64,000 bases of DNA, taken from positions 496,001 to 560,000 of the forward strand of contig NZ_WXTX01000001.1 in the NCBI RefSeq assembly GCF_009848685.1. The letters run 5' to 3'. The notes below the pieces were generated by a model. The model saw only the letters and a list, made by a program, of their open reading frames with translations, searched no databases and had not been told where the DNA came from. The position numbers and the translations under genes were made by a program. This document shows positions 1-8,074 of the stretch, in pieces. The DNA comes from Andreprevotia sp. IGB-42. GTDB lineage: Bacteria; Pseudomonadota; Gammaproteobacteria; Burkholderiales; Chitinibacteraceae. Position 1 is the stretch's first letter. Each line of letters begins with the position of its first letter.

Positions 1-1241
1 TCCAGATCGACCAGTGACAGGTACACATCGGTGCCCGGATCATCGGCGCGCGCGCCTGGCCGGCGCGTGGCCAGCCAGAAAGTCTGCTGTGCATCAGCCT
101 CGTTGGCGTGGTGCAGGCCGAAGAACGGCTGGTATTCAACGATATCGGCCCGGCCCTGGTCCTTGACCAGCTTGCGCACCACATCCACCGAATACACTTC
201 CATGCCCCAGGGACGGCGTACATCGGGTATCACCTGGTATTCGGTCTTCAGATGCGTGATCTGCAGCGGCTCGGCACTTTGCCGGAACAGGTTGACGATG
301 GGTGCGCAGCCCAGCCGGAAGGTATCGGCATTGATGGTATCGGCCAGCTTGGCCAGGCGGTCGGCGCGCTCGAACTCATCGATATGAATGGCAATTTCCA
401 TGTCCTTGCACGCGGGGGGCAGCTCGGCGGCCAGCAGCCCCACCACGTCGAAGAACATGAACTTGTCTGGAAAAACAAAGTATTCCTGCAGCAGGCGGTA
501 GGCGATGGACGAACGCTTGTCGTAATCGAGCAACCCTTCGTCCTCTTCAAACCCGACCGGGCGGATGGCGTCCGCCGCCAGTTTCACTTCATGGCCACCG
601 GCATATACGGTGGTCTTGCGTACATTGTTGAACAGCAGCTCATACAGCGCGTGCATCACCGGTGCTTCACCCTGCAGGAAGAAGCGCAAGCGGTCTATGC
701 CCAGGTCGTTCAATACCTGGCCGGGGTGTGCCTGGATGCGGATACGTACGATGGCTGCGGCATCATCACGGCGTAGCGAAAAATCCGCGCGCTGTATCGG
801 CTCGAAACGGGCATCGGCCACCGTGACCGGCCACAGTTCCACCGGGTAGGCGGTACGGAAACGGCAGGGCATGTCGTTCACCCGCCGCGACAGCAATTGC
901 GCATGGCGCGGAATGGCCAGCTTGCCCGACAGGTTCATCTGCGTGGGGTCGATGGTGAACTGCACCACCGACATCGACGGAATCGGCCGCAAATAGTGCG
1001 GGTAAAGCACGCCCAGCAAGGCATCGGTGATTTCGGGAAATTCGTCATCGAGTTTGTGATGGATGCGCGCAGTCAGGAATGCGAACGATTCGATCAACCG
1101 CTCGACGTGCGGATCTTCCGATACCCCCTCTTCCAGCAGCAAGCGGCCGGCCACCTTGGGAAACTGGCTGGCAAACTCGCGCCCGAGCTGGCGTAACGAT
1201 GCCAGTTCGCGGTTGTAATAGGGAAGCAGATCTTGATGCAT
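1..1241 (-). CDS. tssF: TssF, type VI secretion baseplate subunit (partial, C-terminus beyond window)
   Basis: TssF (VasA/ImpG family) is a wedge component of the T6SS baseplate that works with TssE, TssG and TssK on the cytoplasmic side of the inner membrane. Translating the minus strand from the ATG at 1241 gives an open frame to the left edge (413 codons) beginning MHQDLLPYYNREL, the usual TssF start, followed by the family's FPKVAGRL and LTARIHHKLDDEFPEIT stretches. The gene lacks its stop here, so only about two thirds is present. It follows the tssE-orf pair in the same direction with a short gap, consistent with one operon. Identification is by recalled family sequence, not a search. 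Confidence 0.93.
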   Translation of the reverse strand, partial: MHQDLLPYYNRELASLRQLGREFASQFPKVAGRLLLEEGVSEDPHVERLIESFAFLTARIHHKLDDEFPEITDALLGVLYPHYLRPIPSMSVVQFTIDPTQMNLSGKLAIPRHAQLLSRRVNDMPCRFRTAYPVELWPVTVADARFEPIQRADFSLRRDDAAAIVRIRIQAHPGQVLNDLGIDRLRFFLQGEAPVMHALYELLFNNVRKTTVYAGGHEVKLAADAIRPVGFEEDEGLLDYDKRSSIAYRLLQEYFVFPDKFMFFDVVGLLAAELPPACKDMEIAIHIDEFERADRLAKLADTINADTFRLGCAPIVNLFRQSAEPLQITHLKTEYQVIPDVRRPWGMEVYSVDVVRKLVKDQGRADIVEYQPFFGLHHANEADAQQTFWLATRRPGARADDPGTDVYLSLVDL

Positions 1242-1267
1242 GGATACCTTGCGTTTACGTCAGGCAA

Positions 1268-1867
1268 TCAGCTGAACAAACGCCATTTGATGGACGATTT
1301 GACTTGGCCGGTATGGTCACCACGGCAACAAGCCACATGAAATTCGGTGATTTGCGGTGCATGGCGCTTGATAGCGGAAATGATGCTGCTCAAGGTCTGA
1401 TAATGGCCAAAGGCCCAACCCCGGTTGCGGATGGTCACAACATGCGGCGTCCAGTCATCCCCTTTGCCCTGCATATAATCCATGGCACCGCGGATATCCG
1501 CGTAGTCGGAACTCATTTTTTCCCAGTGGTAACCCACCCCCTTGAACAAGCTGTAATTGGGAATGCCTGTCGATGGGCCGGTAATGATCTGCATATCTGC
1601 CTCTGCCGGCTTTACCTGCCCCTTTACCGCATAACCCGGATTCGTCAGCAACGCATCGCCATGATTCTGCTGCCAGAAACGCAGCTCGATGCCTGCAGGC
1701 AGATCGAAGCGACCGGACGCCCATAATTGCCCACCATGACCGAAGATCAGGCAACGTTTTTCGCCTGCCTTGTCGCTGCGGAAAAAGTACAGGCCACTAC
1801 CAACTGCCGCCTGTCCTTTCGCTTTTTCCATGTCATGGTAAATGTCGTAATTCTTGGGGTTAGGCAT
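1268..1867 (-). CDS. Unknown protein encoded between tssE and tssF; possible caspase-like (clan CD) fold, candidate T6SS cargo
   Basis: A 199-residue protein, not part of the core T6SS set. I chose the ATG at 1867 (MPNPKNYD) because a longer in-frame extension upstream overlaps tssE and looks like non-coding translation. Seen in the sequence: a hydrophobic run ending GHGG (His44) and, near the C-terminus, a second hydrophobic run ending HVACCRG (Cys180/Cys181). A hydrophobic strand followed by His-Gly and another followed by Cys is the signature of clan CD cysteine peptidases. It may also match a family I recall as 'putative adhesin Stv'; both assignments are inference. No signal peptide is visible, which suits a T6SS-delivered or cytoplasmic protein. 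No obvious immunity gene lies next to it. Confidence 0.6.
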   Translation of the reverse strand: MPNPKNYDIYHDMEKAKGQAAVGSGLYFFRSDKAGEKRCLIFGHGGQLWASGRFDLPAGIELRFWQQNHGDALLTNPGYAVKGQVKPAEADMQIITGPSTGIPNYSLFKGVGYHWEKMSSDYADIRGAMDYMQGKGDDWTPHVVTIRNRGWAFGHYQTLSSIISAIKRHAPQITEFHVACCRGDHTGQVKSSIKWRLFS

Positions 1868-1916
1868 CGCTCGAAACTCTTGTTTTTGATTTTGAATACC
1901 CCGGCGGCACCGGGTA

Positions 1917-2396
1917 CTACTCGATTTTGTATAACTGGGTTGCCACTTCCAGCACCGCATCAAACACCACCGGTTCCGGCACCGGATCTACCTTGAGCAG
2001 CGCTTCGATATGGAAGCTGAACTGGCTCAATTGCCCCTCTTTCTGCACCAGATGCACCTGCACCTGCGTCAGGCGGGATTCAAAGCGCGCAATCACCGAA
2101 TGGATTTCCGCCCTGATCCGCACACGGTCGGCCTCACTGGCGGCGCTCAGCGCAGAAAAATCCGGCAAGCCATAGCTCACCACCGAGCGGGCCAGCTCGG
2201 GAAATGCATCCAGATTGGTCACCGAATCGGCACGGGTATTGAGCAAGCCTTCCAGATCGCGCGCGACCGACTGCTTGAGCTGATCGAGCCCTTGCCGGAA
2301 TGTCGGCTGATAGTCATTGATCTCGAGCGGATCGTCATCGAACAGCCGATCAAGCAGCGATGGGGTAATGCGTATGGTTTGCGGGCGTGTCTGCAT
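1917..2396 (-). CDS. tssE: TssE, T6SS baseplate protein (gp25/lysozyme-like family)
   Basis: TssE is homologous to phage T4 gp25 and initiates sheath assembly on the baseplate. The 159-residue product begins with the typical MQTRPQTIRITPSLLDRL N-terminus, has the DDDP segment, and carries the LxxDLExLLNTR motif around residue 50 (here RDLEGLLNTR), followed by the SVVSYGLPDFS core of the gp25 fold. It lies between hcp and the unknown orf. The spacer from hcp contains a strong hairpin, so its expression may be lower than hcp's. Length is normal for the family. Confidence 0.93.
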   Translation of the reverse strand: MQTRPQTIRITPSLLDRLFDDDPLEINDYQPTFRQGLDQLKQSVARDLEGLLNTRADSVTNLDAFPELARSVVSYGLPDFSALSAASEADRVRIRAEIHSVIARFESRLTQVQVHLVQKEGQLSQFSFHIEALLKVDPVPEPVVFDAVLEVATQLYKIE

Positions 2397-2411
2397 GGCC
2401 TGTTCCGGAAC

Positions 2412-2439
2412 AATACGGGCCGCATGCGCGGCCCGTATT
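2412..2439 (-). promoter_or_regulatory. RNA hairpin between hcp and tssE
   Basis: Perfect 12-bp inverted repeat (AATACGGGCCGC and its complement) around a 4-nt loop, filling the middle of the 60-bp hcp-tssE spacer. In the T6SS transcript it folds just after the hcp stop. There is no run of U after it on the minus strand, so it is more likely a 3' mRNA stabiliser or partial attenuator than a full terminator. The role is inferred. Confidence 0.7.
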
Positions 2440-2456
2440 CACCCTTGGGGCAAGGA

Positions 2457-2948
2457 TCAAACCTTGACGTTGGTGGTGATGTTCCAGCCTTCCGGCCCGA
2501 TCTTGTCGCCCTTCGAACCATCGTGCAGGATCGGGGTGTATTCCCAGGTGACCTTGCCGTAGGCAATCGACAGGCTTTCTGTCGGACGGTCATCGCCACC
2601 GGAGCTGCCGCTCCACTGGATGCTTTCGATCATGCAGTCCTCGAACACATACTTGATGTAGGTGTGCTTGGAACCGGTGGTCAGACACAGCTCGACTTCA
2701 GCCTTGTCGAAATGCTTGCCGGCTGCAGATGCAGATGCAAGCTTGATCGACGCCTTGTCGTACTTCTTCATCACATTGAACGACGAGAAGCTGGCCTTGC
2801 CTGCTGTGAGGCCGCCGGTGGCGCTGCCCACGGTCACCGGGTTGCTGATACCCAGGCTGAACGAGTACAGCTCGATCCAGTCTTTGTGTGCATCGTCAGT
2901 GCTCTCGCCCTTGACATCGCCAAGCTTGAGGTAGGAATCGTATGCCAT
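2457..2948 (-). CDS. hcp: Hcp (TssD), T6SS inner-tube protein
   Basis: Hcp hexamers stack to form the T6SS tube that is expelled from the cell and may carry small effectors. The 163-residue product starts MAYDSYLKLGDVKGES, a classic Hcp N-terminus, with the conserved HKDWIELYSFS, KASFSSFNVMKKYDKAS and SLSIAYGKVTWEY segments. The length matches the family. A GGAG ribosome binding site lies a few bases before the ATG at 2948. It sits downstream of tssC, as in many betaproteobacterial T6SS clusters. Hairpins on both sides suggest that its message is processed or protected separately. Confidence 0.97.
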   Translation of the reverse strand: MAYDSYLKLGDVKGESTDDAHKDWIELYSFSLGISNPVTVGSATGGLTAGKASFSSFNVMKKYDKASIKLASASAAGKHFDKAEVELCLTTGSKHTYIKYVFEDCMIESIQWSGSSGGDDRPTESLSIAYGKVTWEYTPILHDGSKGDKIGPEGWNITTNVKV

Positions 2949-2986
2949 GCCAAATTACTCCAGTTTGATTGTTCGGATTCAACAGG

Positions 2987-3019
2987 TTGAAGCGCGCCGG
3001 CGTGCCGGCGCTGTTTCAA
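2987..3019 (-). promoter_or_regulatory. RNA hairpin between tssC and hcp
   Basis: GCGCCGG/CCGGCGC stem with a CGTG loop, extended by outer TTGAA/TTCAA pairs. It occupies most of the 75-bp space between the tssC stop and the hcp ribosome binding site. On the transcribed strand no U-tract follows. It could set a 5' processing end for hcp mRNA or attenuate read-through; the role is inferred. Confidence 0.6.
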
Positions 3020-3023
3020 GGGT

Positions 3024-4508
3024 TTACTTGGCCGGTGGCGGCAGATCAGCCACAAGACGCAAGCTGGCGGTAAGGCCTTCGAGCTGGAAGTGCGGTTTCA
3101 GGTAGGCCACAGCCTTGTAGAAACCCGGCTTGCCCGGAATCTCGCTCACATCCACGCGGGCTTCGCGCAGCGGATACTTGGCCTTGATTTCCTGGCCGGC
3201 ATCATCCGAACCAACCACGTAGTTGCTGATCCAGCGGCCGAGGAACTGCTCGCAATCGGTGCGGGTCATGAAGCTGCCCACCTTGTCGCGCACCATGGAT
3301 TTCAGGTAATGCGCAAAGCGCGACGTGGCCATGATGTATTGCAGCTGGTTCGACAGGCGCGCATTGGCATTGGCTGCATCGGTATCGTACTCCTTGGCCT
3401 TCTGCACCGACTGGGTGGAGAAGAACGCCGCGTAATCAGTCCCCTTGCAGTGCACCAGCGGGATGAAACCGAGGTCAGCGAGTTCTTTTTCACGACGGTC
3501 GGTAATGGCCAGCTCGGTCGGGCACTTGAGCGCCACTTCGCCGTCATCGGTGGTGAAGGTATGCGTAGGCAGGCCCTCAACCAGGCCGCCGCCTTCCACG
3601 CCACGGATGGCAGCGCACCAGCCGTACTTGGCATAGGCGTTGGTCAGGCGTGTGCCCAGCGCGTACGACGCATTCACCCACAGGTATTTGTCGTGTTCCT
3701 TGCCGCTGACGTCTTCTTCGAAATTGAAGGCTTCGACCGGTACGGTGGCGGAGCCATACGGCAGGCGGCCCAGCACGTGCGGCAAGGTCAGGCCGACATA
3801 ACGCGAATCTTCCGAAGCGCGGAACGACTTCCACTTGGCGTATTCAACGGTGTCGAAACCCTTGGCCAGATCACGCGGCTTGGACAATTCAGTCAGGCTG
3901 TCGAGACCGAACATGCCGGCATTGGCTGCCGAGAAGAACGGTGCGTGCGCGGCAGCGGCCACGTGCGACACTTCTTCCAGCAGGTACAGGTCTTCCGGAT
4001 GATTGCTGAACTCGTAGTCGCCCACCAGCGCAGCAAACGGCGCGCCACCGAAGGTGCCGTATTCTTCTTCGTAGATTTTCTTGAACAGCGCAGACTGGTC
4101 AAACTCTGCCGCGCCCTTGAAATCCTTGATCAGGTCTTTCTTCGAGGTGTTGAACAGGTTGATCTTGAGGCCGGTACCGGTTTCGCTCTGGTGCACGAGG
4201 TAGTGCAGGCCACGCCACGAACCTTCCAGCTTCTGGAAATCTTCGTGATGCATGATGGCGGACAGTTGCTTGGAGAGCACGCCATCGATTTCCGCAATAC
4301 GCTTTTCGATGCTGGCGATCAGGTCTTTGGACACCGTCACGGTACCCGACAGCACTTCGTTGACAAAGCCGCTGATCAGGTCCTTGGCACGGTCTTTCTC
4401 GGTATCCGAACGGGCAACGCGGGTTTCGTCGATGATGCTGTCGAGCAGGCTGCCTTCGGCTGCTGCGGCGCCTGCGCCAGCGGCGGCTTCTTGTTGTGTA
4501 TCGCTCAT
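3024..4508 (-). CDS. tssC: TssC (VipB), T6SS contractile sheath large subunit
   Basis: TssC pairs with TssB to build the cytoplasmic contractile sheath that fires the Hcp tube and is recycled by ClpV. The 494-residue product has an Ala-rich N-terminus, the ALMHHEDFQKLEGSWRGL-type block (here SAIMHHEDFQKLEGSWRGL), the FGVLVGDYEF-like FAALVGDYEFSNHPED segment and the C-terminal YLKPHFQLEGLTASLRLVADLP, all family hallmarks. Start and stop are tightly coupled to tssB: the tssB stop and tssC start share a base (TAATG). Length is typical. Confidence 0.97.
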   Translation of the reverse strand: MSDTQQEAAAGAGAAAAEGSLLDSIIDETRVARSDTEKDRAKDLISGFVNEVLSGTVTVSKDLIASIEKRIAEIDGVLSKQLSAIMHHEDFQKLEGSWRGLHYLVHQSETGTGLKINLFNTSKKDLIKDFKGAAEFDQSALFKKIYEEEYGTFGGAPFAALVGDYEFSNHPEDLYLLEEVSHVAAAAHAPFFSAANAGMFGLDSLTELSKPRDLAKGFDTVEYAKWKSFRASEDSRYVGLTLPHVLGRLPYGSATVPVEAFNFEEDVSGKEHDKYLWVNASYALGTRLTNAYAKYGWCAAIRGVEGGGLVEGLPTHTFTTDDGEVALKCPTELAITDRREKELADLGFIPLVHCKGTDYAAFFSTQSVQKAKEYDTDAANANARLSNQLQYIMATSRFAHYLKSMVRDKVGSFMTRTDCEQFLGRWISNYVVGSDDAGQEIKAKYPLREARVDVSEIPGKPGFYKAVAYLKPHFQLEGLTASLRLVADLPPPAK

Positions 4509-5023
4509 TACTTGGCCTCCTCAGCGCTGTAACCGGTTTCCTTGCCCAATGCCTGCAGCTTGGTGGTGTCTTCCAGGATTTCCTGCAGCACTTCGCCCAG
4601 GCGCTCGTTGCTGTACATCTTGTTCTTCAGATCCGACAGCTTGTTGCGGATTTCCAGCAATTTTTTCAGCGGCTCGACCTGGCTGGCAACCTGGGCCGGT
4701 TCGAAATCGGCAATGGTTTTGAAGCTCAGATCCACGGACAGCTGGCTGTCATCGTTGGCCAGCGTGTTGTCCACGCGGAAGGCCAGATGGGGTTTGGTGC
4801 CCTTGAGCACATCATTGAAATTATCGCGGTCGATGTTGACGAACTTGCGGTCCTTCAACTTGGGCAACGGTTCAGCCGGATGACCGGTAAAATCGCCCAA
4901 TACACCCATCACAAAGGGCAGTTCCTTTTTCTCGACTGCATCACCGACTTCAACGTCGTACGTGATCTGCACACGCGGGGCGCGAACGCGGTCCAGCGTA
5001 TGCTGCCTGCTCTCATTTGCCAT
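4508..5023 (-). CDS. tssB: TssB (VipA), T6SS contractile sheath small subunit
   Basis: Partner of TssC in the T6SS sheath. The 171-residue product has the diagnostic RVQITYDVEVGDA (here near residue 17), the PFVMGVLGDFTGHP motif and the KFVNIDRDNFNDVLKG segment. It is the first gene of the minus-strand T6SS operon in this window. The 250-bp region upstream separates it from a divergent plus-strand operon and should hold its promoter. Length and position are normal. Confidence 0.97.
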   Translation of the reverse strand: MANESRQHTLDRVRAPRVQITYDVEVGDAVEKKELPFVMGVLGDFTGHPAEPLPKLKDRKFVNIDRDNFNDVLKGTKPHLAFRVDNTLANDDSQLSVDLSFKTIADFEPAQVASQVEPLKKLLEIRNKLSDLKNKMYSNERLGEVLQEILEDTTKLQALGKETGYSAEEAK

Positions 5024-5276
5024 TCCGGATCTCCAAATTCAACAACTTAGACGTGGGTTTCCCACAGTTGACGGTCACAAAAAAACGCATCGTCATACTT
5101 TCATCCTCTCAGAGTAAAATGACAATGCGTGGATGAACAAGTCGATTAGATTTCTCTAATGTTTTCACGGGCCAGACATCGGTCTTATTAGCTGTAGTCT
5201 CAATTTGCAAAAAATCCAGCCTGCTTTTGCTGATCATCGGATCAGACAACAACCTACAAAACTGAACGGAAGCTGA
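5024..5276. promoter_or_regulatory. Divergent intergenic region between the T6SS operon and the sensor/MFS operon
   Basis: 253 bp, more AT-rich than its surroundings, with no convincing gene. It must contain the promoter of tssB on the minus strand and of the gene at 5277 on the plus strand. Visible structure: an inverted repeat ATTAGA-TTTC-TCTAAT at 5145-5160 and a small GTGGG-TTT-CCCAC hairpin at 5054-5066 in what would be the T6SS leader. I could not place -35/-10 boxes with confidence. Confidence 0.5.
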
Positions 5277-6056
5277 ATGTTCTCTCGTGTACTGCCCCGC
5301 CACTGGCCGCTGTGGTTGCAGCTTGGGCTGCCGATCGCGCTGGTGGTCAGCATGTCGGTCGGCCTGATCGCCTTCCTCAATTTCTTCAATTACCAGAAAA
5401 GCTATCGCCAGCTGCAACTGGATCGCTACCTGGTACTGGGCAAGGATGTACGTCAGGCGATCGAATCCGGCCTGAACGTGGGGCTGGATCCGGCGGCCAA
5501 CACCCGGCTGGAAGGCTTGCTTGGCCAGTTGCGCCAGGAATCGGCCGGCGTGCAGTTCATGGCCGTGGTGGATGAAGCCGGCAAGCAACTGGTGGCCACC
5601 GGCACCCTGCCTGCTGGCCAGGACTGGGCTGTCACCCCCGCCAGTGCACCAGCACAGAACGATTGGCAAAAGCAGGACGACGCGCTCTACTATCTGGGGC
5701 TGCCCTACCGGAACAGCTTTGGTGTGGCCATCGGTTCGCTGGTGATCGGCTATCCGCGCAGCGCCATCGATAACGCCACCACGGCGATGCGCTTGCGGCT
5801 GCTGCGCCTGTGGCTGCTGGTCAGCCTGGCAGTCTTTGCGGTGACGCCGCTGGCGGTCTGGCTGCTGACCCGCAAGATGAGCCGCGAGCTGGATCTGGCC
5901 GCACATGCCATCGATCACGCACTGGATCCGGATCCGCCGGAAATCCCGCAGTTCAAGGCGCTGGGCGAAGAACTGGCGCAGGACATCCCGCAATTCATCC
6001 GCAGCAGCCGTGAATCGGCCAGGCTGATCACCCCCGCAGCACCGGAGCAACCATGA
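5277..6056 (+). CDS. Two-TM membrane protein with a periplasmic sensor-like domain
   Basis: 259 residues. Visible topology: TM1 at about 11-37, a periplasmic loop of about 135 residues, TM2 at about 175-197, then a short cytoplasmic HAMP-like tail. This is the layout of Cache-type sensors, but no kinase, cyclase or methyl-accepting domain follows, so it cannot signal alone by a known route. It overlaps the next gene by 4 bp (ATGA) and is probably translationally coupled to the sensor-MFS fusion and the binding protein. I infer an accessory or sensing role for that transporter. The specific family was not recognised. Confidence 0.75.
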   Translation: MFSRVLPRHWPLWLQLGLPIALVVSMSVGLIAFLNFFNYQKSYRQLQLDRYLVLGKDVRQAIESGLNVGLDPAANTRLEGLLGQLRQESAGVQFMAVVDEAGKQLVATGTLPAGQDWAVTPASAPAQNDWQKQDDALYYLGLPYRNSFGVAIGSLVIGYPRSAIDNATTAMRLRLLRLWLLVSLAVFAVTPLAVWLLTRKMSRELDLAAHAIDHALDPDPPEIPQFKALGEELAQDIPQFIRSSRESARLITPAAPEQP

Positions 6057-8074
6057 AGCGCCTGCAAATCAGACTGATCGCGCTGGCCGTGGCTTTGCTG
6101 GTAGTGGCATCTGCGGTGCTCTCGCTATTGGCGCTGCGCGATTTCGAAACCGGCCTCACGCCGCAGATGGCGGCCGGCGACCGTGAAATCGGCGCATCGG
6201 TGCTGCGCGTGCTCGACAAGGCACTCGATTACGGCGTGCCGTTTGCCGAGCTGCAGGGCGTGGATACCTTTCTGGATGGCGTGCGCCACGATAACCCCAA
6301 GGTGGATTACCTGATCATCACCAATGGCTGGGGGCAAGCGCTATACAACAGCCGCGCCAAAGACCTTGCCAACCGTGGCGAGCTGGAAGACCGGCTGGCG
6401 CACTGGACACAGGGCCTGACCAGCGAACAGGTCGGCCCTTACCTGAATACCGCCATTCCCATCCGCAGCCACGGCGAGCAGATCGGCTGGCTGCATCTGG
6501 GACAGAAGGCCGACGTGGCACGCCAGCAACTGAACGACGTGGTGCTCGATCTTGTCACCGTGCTGATCGTGGCCGGGCTGGTGGCACTGGAGCTGCTGCG
6601 CCTGCTGCTGACGCTGACCGTGGCGACACCGGTGACGCTGCTGCATGATTTCCTGGCCAAGGTGCGCGAGGGCGATTTCAGCTGGCAGTTGCCGCGTGAT
6701 TATCTGGGTGGTGTGGGCAAGCTCAACCGCCACCTCAACCATGTGGTCAAGGTCATCAATCACCGTTACCAGCAGCTACGCACGGCGGCACGCCAGCAAG
6801 GCCGGATCACCCCGACCCATGGCTTCCGCTTTCTGGACAAGGGCGAGCGCCACACGCTGTACGTGACCGCGCTCGATTACATCCGCTGGCCGTTTTTCCT
6901 GCTGGTGTTTTCGGATTCGCTGTCGCTGTCGTTCTTCCCGGTGTATGCCGGACAGTTTTACGATCCTGCGCTTGGGCTGTCCAAACAACTGACCAGCAGC
7001 CTGCCGATATCGGTCTTCATGCTGGTATGGGCGCTGGCCATGCCGTGGGCCGGACAATGGTGTGACCGCGTCGGTTACCGGCGTGCATTCAGCGTGGGCG
7101 CCATCATCACCACCGCCGGCCTGCTGCTGACGGCGGTATCGCAAACCTTTTTCGACCTGCTGCTGTGGCGCTCGATTACCGCCATCGGCTACGGTGCGGT
7201 GTTCGTCACTGCGCAAAGCTATATCGCCAACAACACGCCGGCCCACCAGCGCACCCGCGGCATGGCGCTGTTCCTGTCCACGTTCTTTGCCGGCTCGCTG
7301 GCGGGGGCTGCCATCGGTGGCATCCTGGTGGACCGCCTGGGCGACCGGCCCACCTTCGTACTGTCTGCGCTGCTGTCCGCCGCTGCCGCGGTATTCGTCG
7401 CCCGGGTGATCCGCCGCAAGAGCGGTGGTGGTGCCAGCCGCAAAAATCTGAAACTAGCTGACTTCGCCACCTTGCTGCGCCACAAGCAGTTTGCCGCCAT
7501 TACCTTCCTGACGGCGATTCCGTCCAAGATCGCGCTGACCGGCTTCCTGTATTACTCGGTACCGCTATACCTGAAATCGGTGGGCGCATCGCAATCGGGC
7601 ACCGGCCGCATGATGATGGCGTATGGCCTGGCCATCATCATCCTGTCACCACAGATTGCCCGGCTGGCCGATGCGCTGGGCCACCGGCGCTGGTTCGTGA
7701 TTGCCGGCGGCTACGCCGCGGCCATCGGCATGTTTGCCACCTACCTGAACGACAGCCCGCTGGGGGTGTTGATCAGCATCACCTGCCTGGGCATCGCCCA
7801 CGCAGTGGGGGTATCGCCGCAACTGGCGCTGGTGGGCGACTATTGCAAGGATGCGGTGGAGGAAATGGGCCAGGCCACCACCACGGGCATCTTCCGGCTG
7901 ATGGAGCGGCTGGGCAACGTGCTGGGCCCGCTGATTGCCGGTGCGCTGATTGCCAGCTACGGCTTCAAGGGCGCGTTTTACGGCGTGGGCTTGCTGATCC
8001 TGTGCACCACCACGCTGTTCATGCTGCTGTTCTTCCGTTTCGATGCACAAAACGCCAGGGCGGTACCCGCATGA
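6053..8074 (+). CDS. MFS transporter with N-terminal sensor/HAMP module
   Basis: 673 residues, far longer than a normal MFS protein (about 400). The N-terminal part has TM1 (about 7-27), a periplasmic segment containing sensor-like YLIITNGWGQALYNS (about 86-100), TM2 (about 163-185) and a HAMP-like linker (about 187-245). The C-terminal 400 residues are a full MFS fold with the loop 2-3 motif (GQWCDRVGYRRAF), the TM4 Arg region and a second-half repeat (ARLADALGHRRWF). The first gene of the operon resembles this N-terminal module. Overlaps with both neighbours (ATGA at each junction) argue for a co-produced complex. Substrate unknown. Confidence 0.85.
   Translation: MKRLQIRLIALAVALLVVASAVLSLLALRDFETGLTPQMAAGDREIGASVLRVLDKALDYGVPFAELQGVDTFLDGVRHDNPKVDYLIITNGWGQALYNSRAKDLANRGELEDRLAHWTQGLTSEQVGPYLNTAIPIRSHGEQIGWLHLGQKADVARQQLNDVVLDLVTVLIVAGLVALELLRLLLTLTVATPVTLLHDFLAKVREGDFSWQLPRDYLGGVGKLNRHLNHVVKVINHRYQQLRTAARQQGRITPTHGFRFLDKGERHTLYVTALDYIRWPFFLLVFSDSLSLSFFPVYAGQFYDPALGLSKQLTSSLPISVFMLVWALAMPWAGQWCDRVGYRRAFSVGAIITTAGLLLTAVSQTFFDLLLWRSITAIGYGAVFVTAQSYIANNTPAHQRTRGMALFLSTFFAGSLAGAAIGGILVDRLGDRPTFVLSALLSAAAAVFVARVIRRKSGGGASRKNLKLADFATLLRHKQFAAITFLTAIPSKIALTGFLYYSVPLYLKSVGASQSGTGRMMMAYGLAIIILSPQIARLADALGHRRWFVIAGGYAAAIGMFATYLNDSPLGVLISITCLGIAHAVGVSPQLALVGDYCKDAVEEMGQATTTGIFRLMERLGNVLGPLIAGALIASYGFKGAFYGVGLLILCTTTLFMLLFFRFDAQNARAVPA

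Noticed and set aside
5013-5096. Short upstream ORF on the T6SS leader overlapping the tssB start
   Set aside because: No clear ribosome binding site and no conservation can be judged; probably chance.
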